From the NCBI GenBank assembly GCA_029062885.1, contig JAIDPH010000346.1, positions 1-44,396 of the forward strand: a stretch of DNA of 44,396 nucleotides, in the 5' to 3' direction. The translations under genes were made by a program, and so were the position numbers. Numbering within the stretch: the stretch's first letter is position 1; each line of letters begins with the position of its first letter. Shown here in pieces: positions 24,539 through 33,963 of this stretch. The notes under the pieces are model-generated. The model saw only the letters and a list, made by a program, of their open reading frames with translations, was not told the origin of the DNA and did not search any database. Source of the DNA: Lachnospiraceae bacterium (GTDB lineage: Bacteria; Bacillota; Clostridia; Lachnospirales; Lachnospiraceae).

Positions 24539-25810
24539 ATGCTTAATTGGATTCAATATTTAAAAGGCTATGTTTTAATCAAGGTATGGGGATATTCTAC
24601 TGAAAGATTCTTAAATCTGTGTGGAAACCATGATATTTTGGTTTGGGATATCGAAAACCACGGTGATTATTATACTATGAAAGTCAGCTTGAAAGGTTTT
24701 TTTGCTTTGAAAACACTTCTTAGAAAAACCGGTACACGGGCAGCCATATTGCAAAAATATGGACTGCCTTTTTTTACGCCAAAAATAAAAAAGCGGAAAA
24801 TATTTGTATTAGGTATGCTCGCCTGTCTGGTGTTCTGGATGTTTACAACGAGGTATATCTGGGATATTAAAATCGAAGGAAACTATACCATTACAGAGGA
24901 TGTGCTTATGGATTATCTGGAAACCCAGGGTGTCCATACGGCAATGAAAAAGAAAGATTTACATATAGAAGAATTAGAAATGCAGCTGCGTGAAAAATAT
25001 GATGTTATTACATGGACGTCAGTAAAGGTGGAAGGAACTTCCCTGATTATAAAGCTGCGCGAAAACGAAACAACTGACTATGACTATATTGGTCAATCGA
25101 ATAAGGATGCAGCATTGCAGGGTGATAATGCCGGAAACTGCAGCGATATAGTAGCTTCAAAGGATGGAGTCATTGTCTATATGATTACCAGAAAAGGCGT
25201 TCCGCAGGTGGCTGTGGGAGATACTGTTGTAGAAGGCCAGACTCTTGTATGCGGCGCCGTACCGGTTTATAATGAAGATGCGACTGTGAGAGGATATCAG
25301 TATTATGATGCTGACGCAGACATAATGATATTATATGAGAAAGCCTTTTCCGTAGAAAAAAAGGTTGCTTACATTGAAAAAGAGTATTCCGGAAAAGAGA
25401 AAAAGATACTGCTTTTTGGTTTAAATAATAAAGAATGGAATCTATCATGGGGAAGAATAAAATATGAATCCTATGATGTGGCAGGAGAAAAGAAGCAGGT
25501 TAAGCTATTGGACCATCTGTTCTTGCCTGTTTTTTACGGGACAAAATATGCAAAAGAATATTCATGGATACAAAAAAAACACACCGAAGAAGAGATGGAA
25601 CAGATTATGGAAGAGGAATTTAAGAAAATATTAATGACTTTAGAAGAAAAAGGGGTACAAATTACGGAAAAAAATGTTACAATAAAAAAGAATGAGGATA
25701 AATGGATAATGGATATCAGTTTGCAATTAACACAGGAGGCTGTAAAAAAAGTCAAAAATGAAACTCCGGAAATCCCCATTACAGAAAATGAAGAGGCAGT
25801 GATAGAATAG
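24539..25810 (+). CDS. yqfD: Sporulation protein YqfD
   Basis: A 423-residue membrane-associated sporulation protein. The N-terminal domain LNWIQYLKGYVLIKVWGYSTERFLNLC is characteristic. One membrane segment lies near residues 87-103 (FVLGMLACLVFWMFTTRYIW). A long exposed part follows, with the family motif IKIEGNYTIT and later GVPQVAVGDTVVEGQTLVCG. The C-terminal 60 residues are charged. In Bacillus it belongs to the sigma-E regulon, and its loss slows sporulation. Three bases separate it from yqfC, and its TAG is immediately followed by the phoH start, so it belongs to one operon. Confidence 0.92.
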   Translation: MLNWIQYLKGYVLIKVWGYSTERFLNLCGNHDILVWDIENHGDYYTMKVSLKGFFALKTLLRKTGTRAAILQKYGLPFFTPKIKKRKIFVLGMLACLVFWMFTTRYIWDIKIEGNYTITEDVLMDYLETQGVHTAMKKKDLHIEELEMQLREKYDVITWTSVKVEGTSLIIKLRENETTDYDYIGQSNKDAALQGDNAGNCSDIVASKDGVIVYMITRKGVPQVAVGDTVVEGQTLVCGAVPVYNEDATVRGYQYYDADADIMILYEKAFSVEKKVAYIEKEYSGKEKKILLFGLNNKEWNLSWGRIKYESYDVAGEKKQVKLLDHLFLPVFYGTKYAKEYSWIQKKHTEEEMEQIMEEEFKKILMTLEEKGVQITEKNVTIKKNEDKWIMDISLQLTQEAVKKVKNETPEIPITENEEAVIE

Positions 25811-26827
25811 TTGGCAGAGGAATTTACGCTCGAATTGGATCTCCCAATGGAGCATATGAGGAATCTTTTTGGGGAATATGATACTTACATCAAAAAAATT
25901 GAAAGAGATTTTCAGGTAATAATAGTAAACAGAGATGGTGTAGTGAAGATAAGCGGCAGACAGCAGGACGCAGTAAAAGCGGCAGGAATTATGAAGGAGC
26001 TTGCCACTCTGTCGGAAAGAGGCAATGCTTTGCAGGAACAAAACGTAGATTATGCAATTGAGATGGGAAAAGAGAATAAGGAAGATGTTCTTCTTGCGAT
26101 TGATGAAGACTGCATATGTCATACTATAAGCGGAAAACCCATTAAGCCAAAAACTTTAGGTCAGAAGCAATATGTGGATGCCATTCGAAATAATATGATT
26201 GTATTTGGACTTGGACCCGCAGGTACAGGAAAAACTTATCTGGCAATGGCAATGGCGATAACGGCTTTTAAGAGCAATGAGGTGGGAAGGATTATCCTGA
26301 CCAGACCGGCTATTGAAGCGGGAGAGAAGCTGGGCTTTCTGCCCGGTGACCTACAGAGCAAGGTAGACCCTTATCTACGCCCCTTGTACGATGCATTATA
26401 TCAGATAATGGGTGCGGATAGTTTTGCTAAGAATATGGAGAAGGGATTGATTGAAGTCGCTCCGCTCGCATATATGCGAGGACGTACATTGGACAACGCC
26501 TATATTATTCTGGATGAGGCGCAGAATACGACGCCTGCGCAGATGAAGATGTTTTTAACCAGAATCGGGTTTGGTTCCAAAGTTATCATAACCGGAGATG
26601 CATCCCAGAAAGATTTGGCTCCAAATACGAAGTCGGGGCTGGATATAGCGGTAAAAGTTTTGTCAAAGATTGACGATATTGCTTTTTGTAATCTTACAAG
26701 CAAAGATGTTGTAAGACATCCGCTTGTCCAAAAAATCGTCAAGGCATATGAAACATATGAAGCTAAAGAACTAAATTATGATAAAAAACGAAGAAATAGG
26801 AATTTTGAACATGGAAGAAAACAATAA
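25811..26827 (+). CDS. phoH: PhoH-family ATPase
   Basis: A 338-residue cytoplasmic P-loop protein. An N-terminal KH-like part (residues 1-100, with FGEYDTYIKKIERDFQVIIVNRDGVVKISG) is followed by the PhoH ATPase domain: Walker A GPAGTGKT at residues 135-142 and Walker B IILDEAQNT near residue 234. PhoH proteins are tied to RNA metabolism and lie next to ybeY in many bacteria, as here. The start is a TTG directly after the yqfD stop codon. It gives a conserved N-terminus (MAEEFTLELDLP) but has only a distant GAGG, so the start is less certain than the gene. Confidence 0.93.
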   Translation: MAEEFTLELDLPMEHMRNLFGEYDTYIKKIERDFQVIIVNRDGVVKISGRQQDAVKAAGIMKELATLSERGNALQEQNVDYAIEMGKENKEDVLLAIDEDCICHTISGKPIKPKTLGQKQYVDAIRNNMIVFGLGPAGTGKTYLAMAMAITAFKSNEVGRIILTRPAIEAGEKLGFLPGDLQSKVDPYLRPLYDALYQIMGADSFAKNMEKGLIEVAPLAYMRGRTLDNAYIILDEAQNTTPAQMKMFLTRIGFGSKVIITGDASQKDLAPNTKSGLDIAVKVLSKIDDIAFCNLTSKDVVRHPLVQKIVKAYETYEAKELNYDKKRRNRNFEHGRKQ

Positions 26828-28028
26828 TAAGCAGCAAATATGGCAAAAAATAAAGGTGACAATAGAGTTTGTATTGTTATTTGTATTATCAGGCACGATT
26901 GCAGGAATAGGAAGCTTACTGTATGGAGTAAGTGATGCAGAAATCATCTGCAATACGGTTATGGTATTATTGGGGACAGGCATTGTCATTTTTGCACTGT
27001 CAGCCAGTGAAATATATGAACTCTATTTTTATCCGAATCAGGGAAACTATGGGAAATTTACAGTTTTCTATTTATTGGGACTTGCGCTATCCCTTTTGTT
27101 TCCTCTGCTGCCGGTATCGGGCTGGCCATTTTTGATAATTTTTGTACTGCTTAGTTTATTCAGCAACAGCATATCAGGTCTGGTTTCAGGCAGTGTATGC
27201 CTTATGCTTTCTGTTATGTTGATGAATGGTGGAAGTGTAAGGGGATTCTTCTTGTACTTCATCAGTGGTTTAGTCGGTATTCTGGTATTCAGCAGATTGA
27301 ACGAATCGTTTAAGGTAGGAATACCTGCATTTATTTCCTTGTTGTGTCTGATGATTTGTCTTATTGCGGATGTTATTTTGTTTGAAGGTGATAATCTGTC
27401 TGTACCGCAGTTTATAATAATACCAATAAATTTGATGGTTAATTTCATACTGTTACTTATTATACTGAAAATATTCAGCAATAATGTAATCCATAAGACC
27501 AGAAATAAGTACATGGATTTGAATGACCCTGAATTTCCACTGCTTGTGCAGTTAAAGGAGTTATCCAAGGAAGAATACTATCATGCGGTACACACCGCTT
27601 ATTTGTGTGATAAGATAGCGAAACGCTTAGGGTATGATGATACGGTTGTCAAAGCATGCGGATACTATCATAGGATTGGAATACTAAAAGGAGAAGTTTC
27701 GTGGGAAAATACGCAGGAAATTTGTGCAGAATACCATATACCGAATGAAGTCAGAAGGATATTGGAAGAATATGTGGTTCCATCGGAGACAATAGTATCA
27801 AAAGAAACTATGGTGGTACTATTTGCTGACTGCATAGTATCGTCTATAAGCCGCTTGTTTGCCAAAGATTCCAAAGCCAAATTGGATTATGAAAAGATTA
27901 TTGAAACTATTTTTAATAATAAGATGAAGTCGGAAGATATGTGGAAAAACTCTATGTCGCTTGGAGAATTGAAGGAAATGAGAAAGATATTCAGTGAGGA
28001 AAAATTATACTATGACTTTTTACGTTGA
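26811..28028 (+). CDS. Membrane protein at the PgpH locus with a degenerate HD domain
   Basis: A 405-residue protein. About seven hydrophobic segments lie between residues 15 and 215. A cytoplasmic HD-like domain follows from about residue 245. The Bacillus gene at this position (yqfF/pgpH) encodes a 7TM-HD c-di-AMP phosphodiesterase of about 700 residues with a large extracellular N-terminal domain; that domain is absent here. The HD motif reads YYHRIGIL: His287 is followed by Arg288 instead of Asp. His258 is kept, and an Asp in LFADC is kept, but the downstream HHGT-like histidines are gone (LEEYVVPSE). The protein should therefore be poorly catalytic or inactive and could act as a nucleotide sensor (inference). 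ATG 26811, with AGGA nine bases upstream, is chosen; it overlaps phoH by 17 bases and ybeY by 17 bases. Confidence 0.82.
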   Translation: MEENNNKQQIWQKIKVTIEFVLLFVLSGTIAGIGSLLYGVSDAEIICNTVMVLLGTGIVIFALSASEIYELYFYPNQGNYGKFTVFYLLGLALSLLFPLLPVSGWPFLIIFVLLSLFSNSISGLVSGSVCLMLSVMLMNGGSVRGFFLYFISGLVGILVFSRLNESFKVGIPAFISLLCLMICLIADVILFEGDNLSVPQFIIIPINLMVNFILLLIILKIFSNNVIHKTRNKYMDLNDPEFPLLVQLKELSKEEYYHAVHTAYLCDKIAKRLGYDDTVVKACGYYHRIGILKGEVSWENTQEICAEYHIPNEVRRILEEYVVPSETIVSKETMVVLFADCIVSSISRLFAKDSKAKLDYEKIIETIFNNKMKSEDMWKNSMSLGELKEMRKIFSEEKLYYDFLR

Positions 28029-28521
28029 AAATGATACAAAAAAAGAATTTCCATTTTCCATACAGGAGATTTTCGAAAAAGTTGCCAAAGAGGTACTAAA
28101 TACGGAAGAATGTCCGTATGATGTCTGTATAAATCTTTTGCTTACGGATAATGCCGGAATACGCGGATATAACAGCGAATACCGCAGTATAGACAAGGAA
28201 ACGGATGTACTTTCTTTTCCGAACATTGAATTTAAGCTGGCGGGAGACTTTGACGTAGTAGAGGAACAGGAAGCGGACTGCTTTGATTTATCAAGCGGAG
28301 AACTCATGTTGGGAGATATCATTATTTCGGTGGAAAAAATAGAAGAGCAGTCACATGAATACGGACACAGTGAACTTAGAGAATTTGCATTTTTAGTGGC
28401 ACACAGTATGTTCCATTTATGCGGATATGATCATATGACTGATGAGGATGCGTCTGTCATGGAGAGAAAGCAGGAAATAGTTCTTGACAGACTGGGTATA
28501 CATAGGTGCGGGGAGGATTAA
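28012..28521 (+). CDS. ybeY: Endoribonuclease YbeY (rRNA maturation)
   Basis: A 169-residue metal-dependent endoribonuclease involved in 16S rRNA 3'-end maturation and ribosome quality control. The zinc-binding motif HSMFHLCGYDH has His131, His135 and His141, the exact HxxxHxxxxxH pattern. The segment MLGDIIISVEKIEEQ before it is also typical. The N-terminus (MTFYVENDTKK) is standard. ATG 28012 lies ten bases after AGGA and overlaps the upstream membrane-protein gene by 17 bases; a GTG at 27994 is less likely. The order phoH-HD protein-ybeY matches Bacillus and related Firmicutes. Confidence 0.96.
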   Translation: MTFYVENDTKKEFPFSIQEIFEKVAKEVLNTEECPYDVCINLLLTDNAGIRGYNSEYRSIDKETDVLSFPNIEFKLAGDFDVVEEQEADCFDLSSGELMLGDIIISVEKIEEQSHEYGHSELREFAFLVAHSMFHLCGYDHMTDEDASVMERKQEIVLDRLGIHRCGED

Positions 28522-28522
28522 G

Positions 28523-30187
28523 GTGAGGATACATAAGAGAGAGGCTGCCGCCGGAAGGAGGAGAAGCTCAAGGGAATTTAAGAATAATATGGCAGCATAT
28601 GCAGGCGTTATTGCATATATGCTGAGTCTTGGAATCAGAATCCCGCTGTCAAGAGTTATTGGTGATGCGGGAATTGGCTTGATTTCTCCGGCATTTGAGC
28701 TGTTTACTTTGATTTCACTGTTTTTTTCCTTTGGTATTTCAAGAACAATGAATGGACTGATTCGGTACCGTGTGAAGAGAGACCAGTTTAAAAATGCAAG
28801 AAAAGTATTTAATATGGCGCTAAAACTGTCTGCACTTATAGGGGGAGTAATAGCGGTTGCTCTGGCAGTATTTTCGTATTATATATCCAATACGCTTGTT
28901 TTAGAGGCAATGAGCAGATGGGCGATTCTTGCAGTGGCTCCGGCAATTGTACTGTCAGCGATTATTAATGTATTCAGAGGATACTTCAATGGTAATGGAT
29001 TCGTTGTATTAGTGGCACATTCGCAGTATATAGAAAAGATTGTAATGTTTATTACTACTATTGCAGGTGGAAGACTGTGCCTTAATTACGGACAGAAGGT
29101 AGCGGCTCTGCACCATAATGAAATAACAGCTTATGCATATGGCGCTCTGGGAGTTGTTTTGGGAATTATGCTTTCGGAGTTGATTACATTACTTTATATG
29201 ATGGTGGTTTTTGCGATTTATTCAGGAACATGGAAAAGGCAGCTTAGCGAAGACAGCGGACGAAGATTGGAAAGTAATAGGAATATTGCGGGGACGTTGA
29301 TTGGCAACAGTATTCCGCTTTCGCTTATCGTTATTCTTTCCAATTCCTTTATGCTAATAGATATGAGATTCTTCAATTATTGTATGAATCTTAGCGAATC
29401 GGAACAGACTAATGCACAGCTTTGGGGTTCTTATTACGGAAAATTTGCAGTATTAATCGGAATTGGCGCGGCATTTGTCTGCATGTCGGTGCTTGGTGCT
29501 GTCGGTAAGATCGTCAGTTCATATGAAAGAGAAGAATATCACACAATGCACGAATACATAGAGTCTGCGGTTAGAAAATTGTGTGTTGTTGCGTTTCCGA
29601 CGGCAATCAATCTGGCTGTTTTAGCGGAAGCGTTTGTTGGTGGGTTATATCAGGGAGAAAACGAGCAGATAATCAGCATGATAAGACGTGGAGCGGTTAT
29701 TATTCTTTTCTATGGAATCGCATATCTGTTTGGGCAGATTATGTTAAAAACCCATATGATGAAGGAATTTTTGATTTCTCTGGTGGTTTCTTTCCTGATT
29801 CATATTATATCAATTTTCCTGCTGGTAAAAGAGGGACTGACAGGCGTGGAAGGCGTGGTTTATTCCGTTATTGTTTTTACAGGTGTACTGGCGATTTCGT
29901 GCTTTATACTTACCTGCAGAAAGCTTAGATACAGACAGGAATGGTTGTATTCGATTGCTTTTCCGCTGGTGTCAGCAGGTATAGCCGGATTGGTTGTAAT
30001 GCTGATATGCAGACTGCTATTAGGAGTGGTAGGAGAGATAGCGACAATTATAATCAGCAATCTGATTGGATTAACTTTATATATACTGCTTCTTATGGTA
30101 CTTCGTGTTCTGAATGAAGCGGATCTTGCGAAGTTTCCGTTAGGTGGTCTTTGGATTGCACTGGGAAGATTGATAGGTGTACTGTGA
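28523..30187 (+). CDS. MOP-superfamily flippase (SpoVB/oligosaccharide-flippase-like)
   Basis: A 554-residue integral membrane protein with about 14 hydrophobic segments. Its N-terminus has KNNMAAYAGVIAYMLSLGIRIPLSRVIGDAGIGLISPAFELF, typical of SpoVB and related lipid-linked-oligosaccharide flippases. It would move a lipid-linked glycan precursor across the membrane for cell wall, cortex or polysaccharide synthesis; which substrate is not decided by sequence. The start is a GTG at 28523 with GGGAGG six bases upstream; it begins one base after the ybeY stop codon, so it is the last gene of the yqfC operon. Compared with the classical Bacillus order (dgkA, cdd, era after ybeY), the downstream genes differ. 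Confidence 0.87.
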   Translation: MRIHKREAAAGRRRSSREFKNNMAAYAGVIAYMLSLGIRIPLSRVIGDAGIGLISPAFELFTLISLFFSFGISRTMNGLIRYRVKRDQFKNARKVFNMALKLSALIGGVIAVALAVFSYYISNTLVLEAMSRWAILAVAPAIVLSAIINVFRGYFNGNGFVVLVAHSQYIEKIVMFITTIAGGRLCLNYGQKVAALHHNEITAYAYGALGVVLGIMLSELITLLYMMVVFAIYSGTWKRQLSEDSGRRLESNRNIAGTLIGNSIPLSLIVILSNSFMLIDMRFFNYCMNLSESEQTNAQLWGSYYGKFAVLIGIGAAFVCMSVLGAVGKIVSSYEREEYHTMHEYIESAVRKLCVVAFPTAINLAVLAEAFVGGLYQGENEQIISMIRRGAVIILFYGIAYLFGQIMLKTHMMKEFLISLVVSFLIHIISIFLLVKEGLTGVEGVVYSVIVFTGVLAISCFILTCRKLRYRQEWLYSIAFPLVSAGIAGLVVMLICRLLLGVVGEIATIIISNLIGLTLYILLLMVLRVLNEADLAKFPLGGLWIALGRLIGVL

Positions 30188-30216
30188 AGAATAAACTTTG
30201 TACGTTTTCTGTAATA

Positions 30217-30246
30217 AATTTTATTGAATAAAATTAAATTTTTTAC
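30217..30246 (+). terminator. Weak AT-rich terminator candidate after the flippase gene
   Basis: AATTTTATT (30217-30225) and AATAAAATT (30227-30235) are exact complements around one base, followed by AAATTTTTTA. The stem has no G-C pairs, so terminator strength is doubtful. Confidence 0.35.
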
Positions 30247-30293
30247 TGATACTGATTACATAGGATTTTTTGGAAAGGGCGGACTTACCGAAA

Positions 30294-30977
30294 ATGAAAT
30301 TTGTAAAACGTATCAGTCTTTTTTTTATTATGGCAGGTATGATGTTTGGAGCAGGAAGCTACGTTACCTATAGGGCGGAACAATTCTTTTATCCTAAAAG
30401 GTATGAGCAGCAGAATGAGAAAAAACCTTCAATAGAAGTAGAAGAAAATTCAGGAGGCAGACCGGCAGATTCAGCTAGGGCAGACGAGGACGTAAAAGAA
30501 GAGCGGATTATCGAGGCGGCTGTTGAAAATGCGCCTGTAATCACGGCAGATACCGTCTACATGGTAGAAGAAGTGAATCTGTCGGATGGAACCATAACTG
30601 AGAAGGAAGAGGAGATACCTGTAAAATATATTGGTCTTGACAGGGACAATCTGATAGAGGCGCTGAAGCTATATGAACAAAATCCACCGCTGGCGGATTT
30701 GAAACAGGGATTTGAAACAATCGAACTTTCAGCATTCTCAAAAGATCGTGTAGTTATATGCAAATATTACAGGCGTGAAAAAGAAAATAGCGGATATTAT
30801 CTGATGGTTGCGAATCATTATGTGATTGTATATGAGGAAGATAAGGAAACTGTTCATATGAATACGGACATATTATTGGAAAGCCTGAGCGATGAACTGC
30901 AGAAGGAAATAATGGAAGGAAAATATATGGAGAATGAACAGGCACTTTATAATTTTCTTGAGTCTTATTCGAGTTAG
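30294..30977 (+). CDS. Signal-anchored unknown protein
   Basis: From ATG 30294 this is a 227-residue protein with one N-terminal hydrophobic segment (residues about 7-25, RISLFFIMAGMMFGAGSYV). The rest is charged and probably extracytoplasmic. The middle is acidic (residues 40-75), and the C-terminal 110 residues look folded (YIGLDRDNLIEALKLYEQNPPLADL, later GYYLMVANHYVIVYEEDK). I do not recognise a family. A TTG at 30270 would add eight residues and has TAGGA five bases upstream; the ATG has GGGCGG about 12 bases upstream. Neither is decisive. The gene ends overlapping a candidate GTG of the next gene, so co-transcription is likely. Confidence 0.65.
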   Translation: MKFVKRISLFFIMAGMMFGAGSYVTYRAEQFFYPKRYEQQNEKKPSIEVEENSGGRPADSARADEDVKEERIIEAAVENAPVITADTVYMVEEVNLSDGTITEKEEEIPVKYIGLDRDNLIEALKLYEQNPPLADLKQGFETIELSAFSKDRVVICKYYRREKENSGYYLMVANHYVIVYEEDKETVHMNTDILLESLSDELQKEIMEGKYMENEQALYNFLESYSS

Positions 30978-31063
30978 TGTTATTATTAAACAGTCAGACG
31001 AAAAAACTGACATTGATTAAGAATAATAATTTATTCGCGGCTAAGGAAGGCGCATGGTCACAG

Positions 31064-32290
31064 GTGAAAAAGAAAATTGCGGTAATAGGCGGGGGAGCCG
31101 CAGGTATGATGGCGGCGATTCAGGCGTCAGGAGACGAAACGCTTGTAGAGCTTTATGAAAGAAATGACAGAGTCGGGAAGAAACTGCTTGCTACCGGTAA
31201 TGGTAAATGTAATTTTTCCAATACCGATATGAACAGCAGCGCCTATTATGGAAGTGCGGTTTCTTACTACGAGAAATTATTTTCCCAATTCGGTGTAACA
31301 GAGAGCGTTGACTTCTTTAGGCAAGCTGGAATGCTTATAAAAAACAGAAACGGATACCTCTATCCGGCGTCAGAGCAGGCGTCAACAGTACTGGATATAC
31401 TGCGTATCACGTTAGAGAGCCTCGGTGTCCATATTTATACCGGCTGTAAGGTTGAAAGAATAGAAAGAATACATGAGAACGGAAGATTACAGATCATAAC
31501 TGCTTCAGATAAAAAAAAGCAATATGATTCGGTAATTCTTGCATGTGGCGGAAAGGCAGCTCCGGCTACCGGTTCTGACGGAAATGGTTTTAAAATAGCC
31601 AAGGCTTTGGGACATCATGTTACTGAGGTGGTTCCCGCACTGGTGCAGTTAAGATGCAGTGAAGACTTCTTTAAGAGTGTTGCGGGCGTGCGTACGCAGG
31701 CTGAACTGACGCTCTATATCGAGGGTGAGGCTGAATGCAGCATCCAGGGAGAATTACAGCTTACCGATTACGGTATTTCGGGCATACCTGTCTTTTGCTT
31801 TAGCAGAGAGGCAGCTTTTGCAATATTACATAAAAAAGCAGTTAATGTGGGCATAAATTTCATGCCGCAGTTTGAGGATAATGAATATGAACTGTTATGG
31901 AAAGAACGGTGGATAAAGCATAAAAATCAGAGCTTGGAACAGTTCCTGACAGGAATAGCCAATAAAAAAATCAATCAGCTTATTATCCGGCTCTCTGGCT
32001 GCAGACCGCATGAAATTACAAATGAGATTTCGGAAGAAAAGCGTGCTAAAATAGCAGAATTATACCGGAAACTGGTGGTTACCGTATATGAAGCGAATGG
32101 TTTTGAACATGCTCAGGTGAGCGCCGGTGGAATTCCTGCACACGAGCTGACAGAGGAGCTTGAATCAAAATATGTGCCGAATCTTTATTTTGCAGGTGAA
32201 ATTATAGACATGGACGGTATCTGTGGAGGATATAATCTGCAGTGGGCGTGGACAAGCGGTGCTGTAACAGGACGAGCAGCGCGTACATAA
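31064..32290 (+). CDS. HI0933-family FAD-dependent oxidoreductase (BaiN-like)
   Basis: A 408-residue flavoprotein from GTG 31064, starting MKKKIAVIGGGAAGMMAAI with the dinucleotide-binding GGGAAG motif. The conserved LLATGNGKCNFSNTD follows near residue 42. The C-terminus has LYFAGEIIDMDGICGGYNLQWAWTSG, the second FAD-contacting motif. This family includes the bile-acid-related BaiN, but most members have unknown substrates. I choose the GTG because family proteins begin just before the FAD motif. Longer in-frame starts run back to 30977, where they touch the upstream stop codon. AAGGAAGG lies 13 bases before the GTG. Confidence 0.9.
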   Translation: MKKKIAVIGGGAAGMMAAIQASGDETLVELYERNDRVGKKLLATGNGKCNFSNTDMNSSAYYGSAVSYYEKLFSQFGVTESVDFFRQAGMLIKNRNGYLYPASEQASTVLDILRITLESLGVHIYTGCKVERIERIHENGRLQIITASDKKKQYDSVILACGGKAAPATGSDGNGFKIAKALGHHVTEVVPALVQLRCSEDFFKSVAGVRTQAELTLYIEGEAECSIQGELQLTDYGISGIPVFCFSREAAFAILHKKAVNVGINFMPQFEDNEYELLWKERWIKHKNQSLEQFLTGIANKKINQLIIRLSGCRPHEITNEISEEKRAKIAELYRKLVVTVYEANGFEHAQVSAGGIPAHELTEELESKYVPNLYFAGEIIDMDGICGGYNLQWAWTSGAVTGRAART

Positions 32291-32328
32291 ACCAAGATTG
32301 ATTTACCTAGAATACAGGACTAATAAAT

Positions 32329-33945
32329 ATGATAAGAATAAATCAGATTAAGATGCCGGTTTCTCATACGAGAGAAGCGGTTATGAGAAAGGTGGCAGGA
32401 ATACTACATATAAAAGAAAAGGATATTCTTTCTTTTCAGATTATAAAAAAGTCGATTGATGCCAGAAAAAAACCGGAAATATTCATTATATATGTTATTG
32501 ACGTGGAAATAGAGAATGAAGAGCGGATTTTGCGGCGCGTTAAGGGGACTCAGGTTCAGAAGGCAGAGGTAAAATCTTATAGCTTTCCAACACACGGAAA
32601 GACCCCGTTATGCAGTAGGCCTGTTATAATCGGAACAGGACCGGCAGGACTTTTCTGTGGCTATTTTTTGGCGCTGCATGGATATCGCCCCATTTTATTT
32701 GAACGTGGGAAAAAAGTGGAAGCAAGGACTAAAGACATAGAGGAATTTTGGCGTAATAACAACTTACATACAGATTCAAATATACAGTTTGGGGAAGGTG
32801 GAGCGGGAACTTTCTCGGATGGTAAGCTGAACACCCTGATTAAAGATAAAAGCGGAAGAAATAAAGAAGTACTCCGCGTACTGGCAGAATCGGGAGCTCC
32901 TGAGGAGATTCTGTATGAATCAAAACCACATATCGGCACTGATATTTTGACTAGCGTGGTCAAAAATATGCGGGAAAAGATAATCAGCTTGGGCGGAGAA
33001 GTACGTTTTGAGAGTAAAATAACTGATATACTGATAGAAAATGGCAGAGTGAAGGAAGTTGTTGTCAATGATAAGGAGCATATAAAGGCAGATATAGTAG
33101 TTCTTGCAATAGGCCATAGCGCAAGAGATACTTTTAGGATGCTTTATGAACATGATGTTCCGATGGAAGCGAAGGCTTTTGCCGTAGGATTCAGGGTAGA
33201 GCATCCGCGTAGAATGATAAATAAGATGCAGTATGGCATGGAAGAGAATGAGTTATTACCTTCAGCTGATTATAAGCTGACGGCACAGACCACAGAAGGC
33301 AGAGGCGTGTATTCTTTTTGTATGTGTCCGGGCGGTTATGTAGTTAATGCGTCTTCGGAAAACAGCAGGCTTGCCATAAATGGCATGAGCTACAGCGGAA
33401 GAAATGGAGACAATAGTAACAGTGCAATTATAGTCGCAGTCACGCCTGAAGATTTTGAGAGTGAACATCCGTTAGCGGGTATAACATTCCAGCAAAAACT
33501 GGAAGAAAAGGCATATAAAGTCGGACAGGGTAAGGTTCCTGTTGAAACCTACGGAGATTTCAAAAATGCTGTAACAGGTGAGGATAAACAGCCTTCAGCT
33601 ATTATAAGGGAATATCCTGAATTTATGCCTGCCATAAAAGGAGAATACAGTTTTGCCTATGTACATGATATTCTGCCGAAGACTCTCAATGGAGCATTTA
33701 TAGAGGGCATGGAGCAGTTTGGTAGGGTTATATCCGGTTTTAATGACAGCGGAGTATATGTTTCGGGTGTGGAGAGCAGGACATCTTCTCCGGTGCGGAT
33801 TCATCGGGATGAAACAGGACAATCATCTGTAAAAGGACTTTATCCATGCGGAGAAGGAGCAGGATATGCAGGAGGAATTACTTCCGCAGCGATGGATGGA
33901 ATACTGATTGCAGAGAAAATTGCCGGGGAATATTACATGAAATAA
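32329..33945 (+). CDS. FAD-dependent dehydrogenase (COG2509 type)
   Basis: A 538-residue protein. An N-terminal 90-residue domain (RINQIKMPVSHTREAVMRKVAGILHIKEKDI) precedes the FAD-binding domain, with VIIGTGPAGLFCGYFLALHGYRPILFERG. Conserved later segments include LHTDSNIQFGEGGAGTFSDGKLNT and the C-terminal YPCGEGAGYAGGITSAAMDG. This is the uncharacterised FAD-dependent dehydrogenase family COG2509, widespread in Firmicutes, usually with an unknown electron partner. The start is ATG 32329; there is no strong ribosome binding site, only a weak AGGA about 13 bases upstream. It lies 38 bases after the HI0933 flavoprotein and just before proB. Confidence 0.9.
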   Translation: MIRINQIKMPVSHTREAVMRKVAGILHIKEKDILSFQIIKKSIDARKKPEIFIIYVIDVEIENEERILRRVKGTQVQKAEVKSYSFPTHGKTPLCSRPVIIGTGPAGLFCGYFLALHGYRPILFERGKKVEARTKDIEEFWRNNNLHTDSNIQFGEGGAGTFSDGKLNTLIKDKSGRNKEVLRVLAESGAPEEILYESKPHIGTDILTSVVKNMREKIISLGGEVRFESKITDILIENGRVKEVVVNDKEHIKADIVVLAIGHSARDTFRMLYEHDVPMEAKAFAVGFRVEHPRRMINKMQYGMEENELLPSADYKLTAQTTEGRGVYSFCMCPGGYVVNASSENSRLAINGMSYSGRNGDNSNSAIIVAVTPEDFESEHPLAGITFQQKLEEKAYKVGQGKVPVETYGDFKNAVTGEDKQPSAIIREYPEFMPAIKGEYSFAYVHDILPKTLNGAFIEGMEQFGRVISGFNDSGVYVSGVESRTSSPVRIHRDETGQSSVKGLYPCGEGAGYAGGITSAAMDGILIAEKIAGEYYMK

Positions 33946-33963
33946 CGGGAAAGGACAGAAGAA

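Noticed and set aside
27068-27568. 166-codon open frame on the - strand inside the HD membrane protein gene
   Set aside because: It is a shadow of the membrane segments; no ribosome binding site or known motif.
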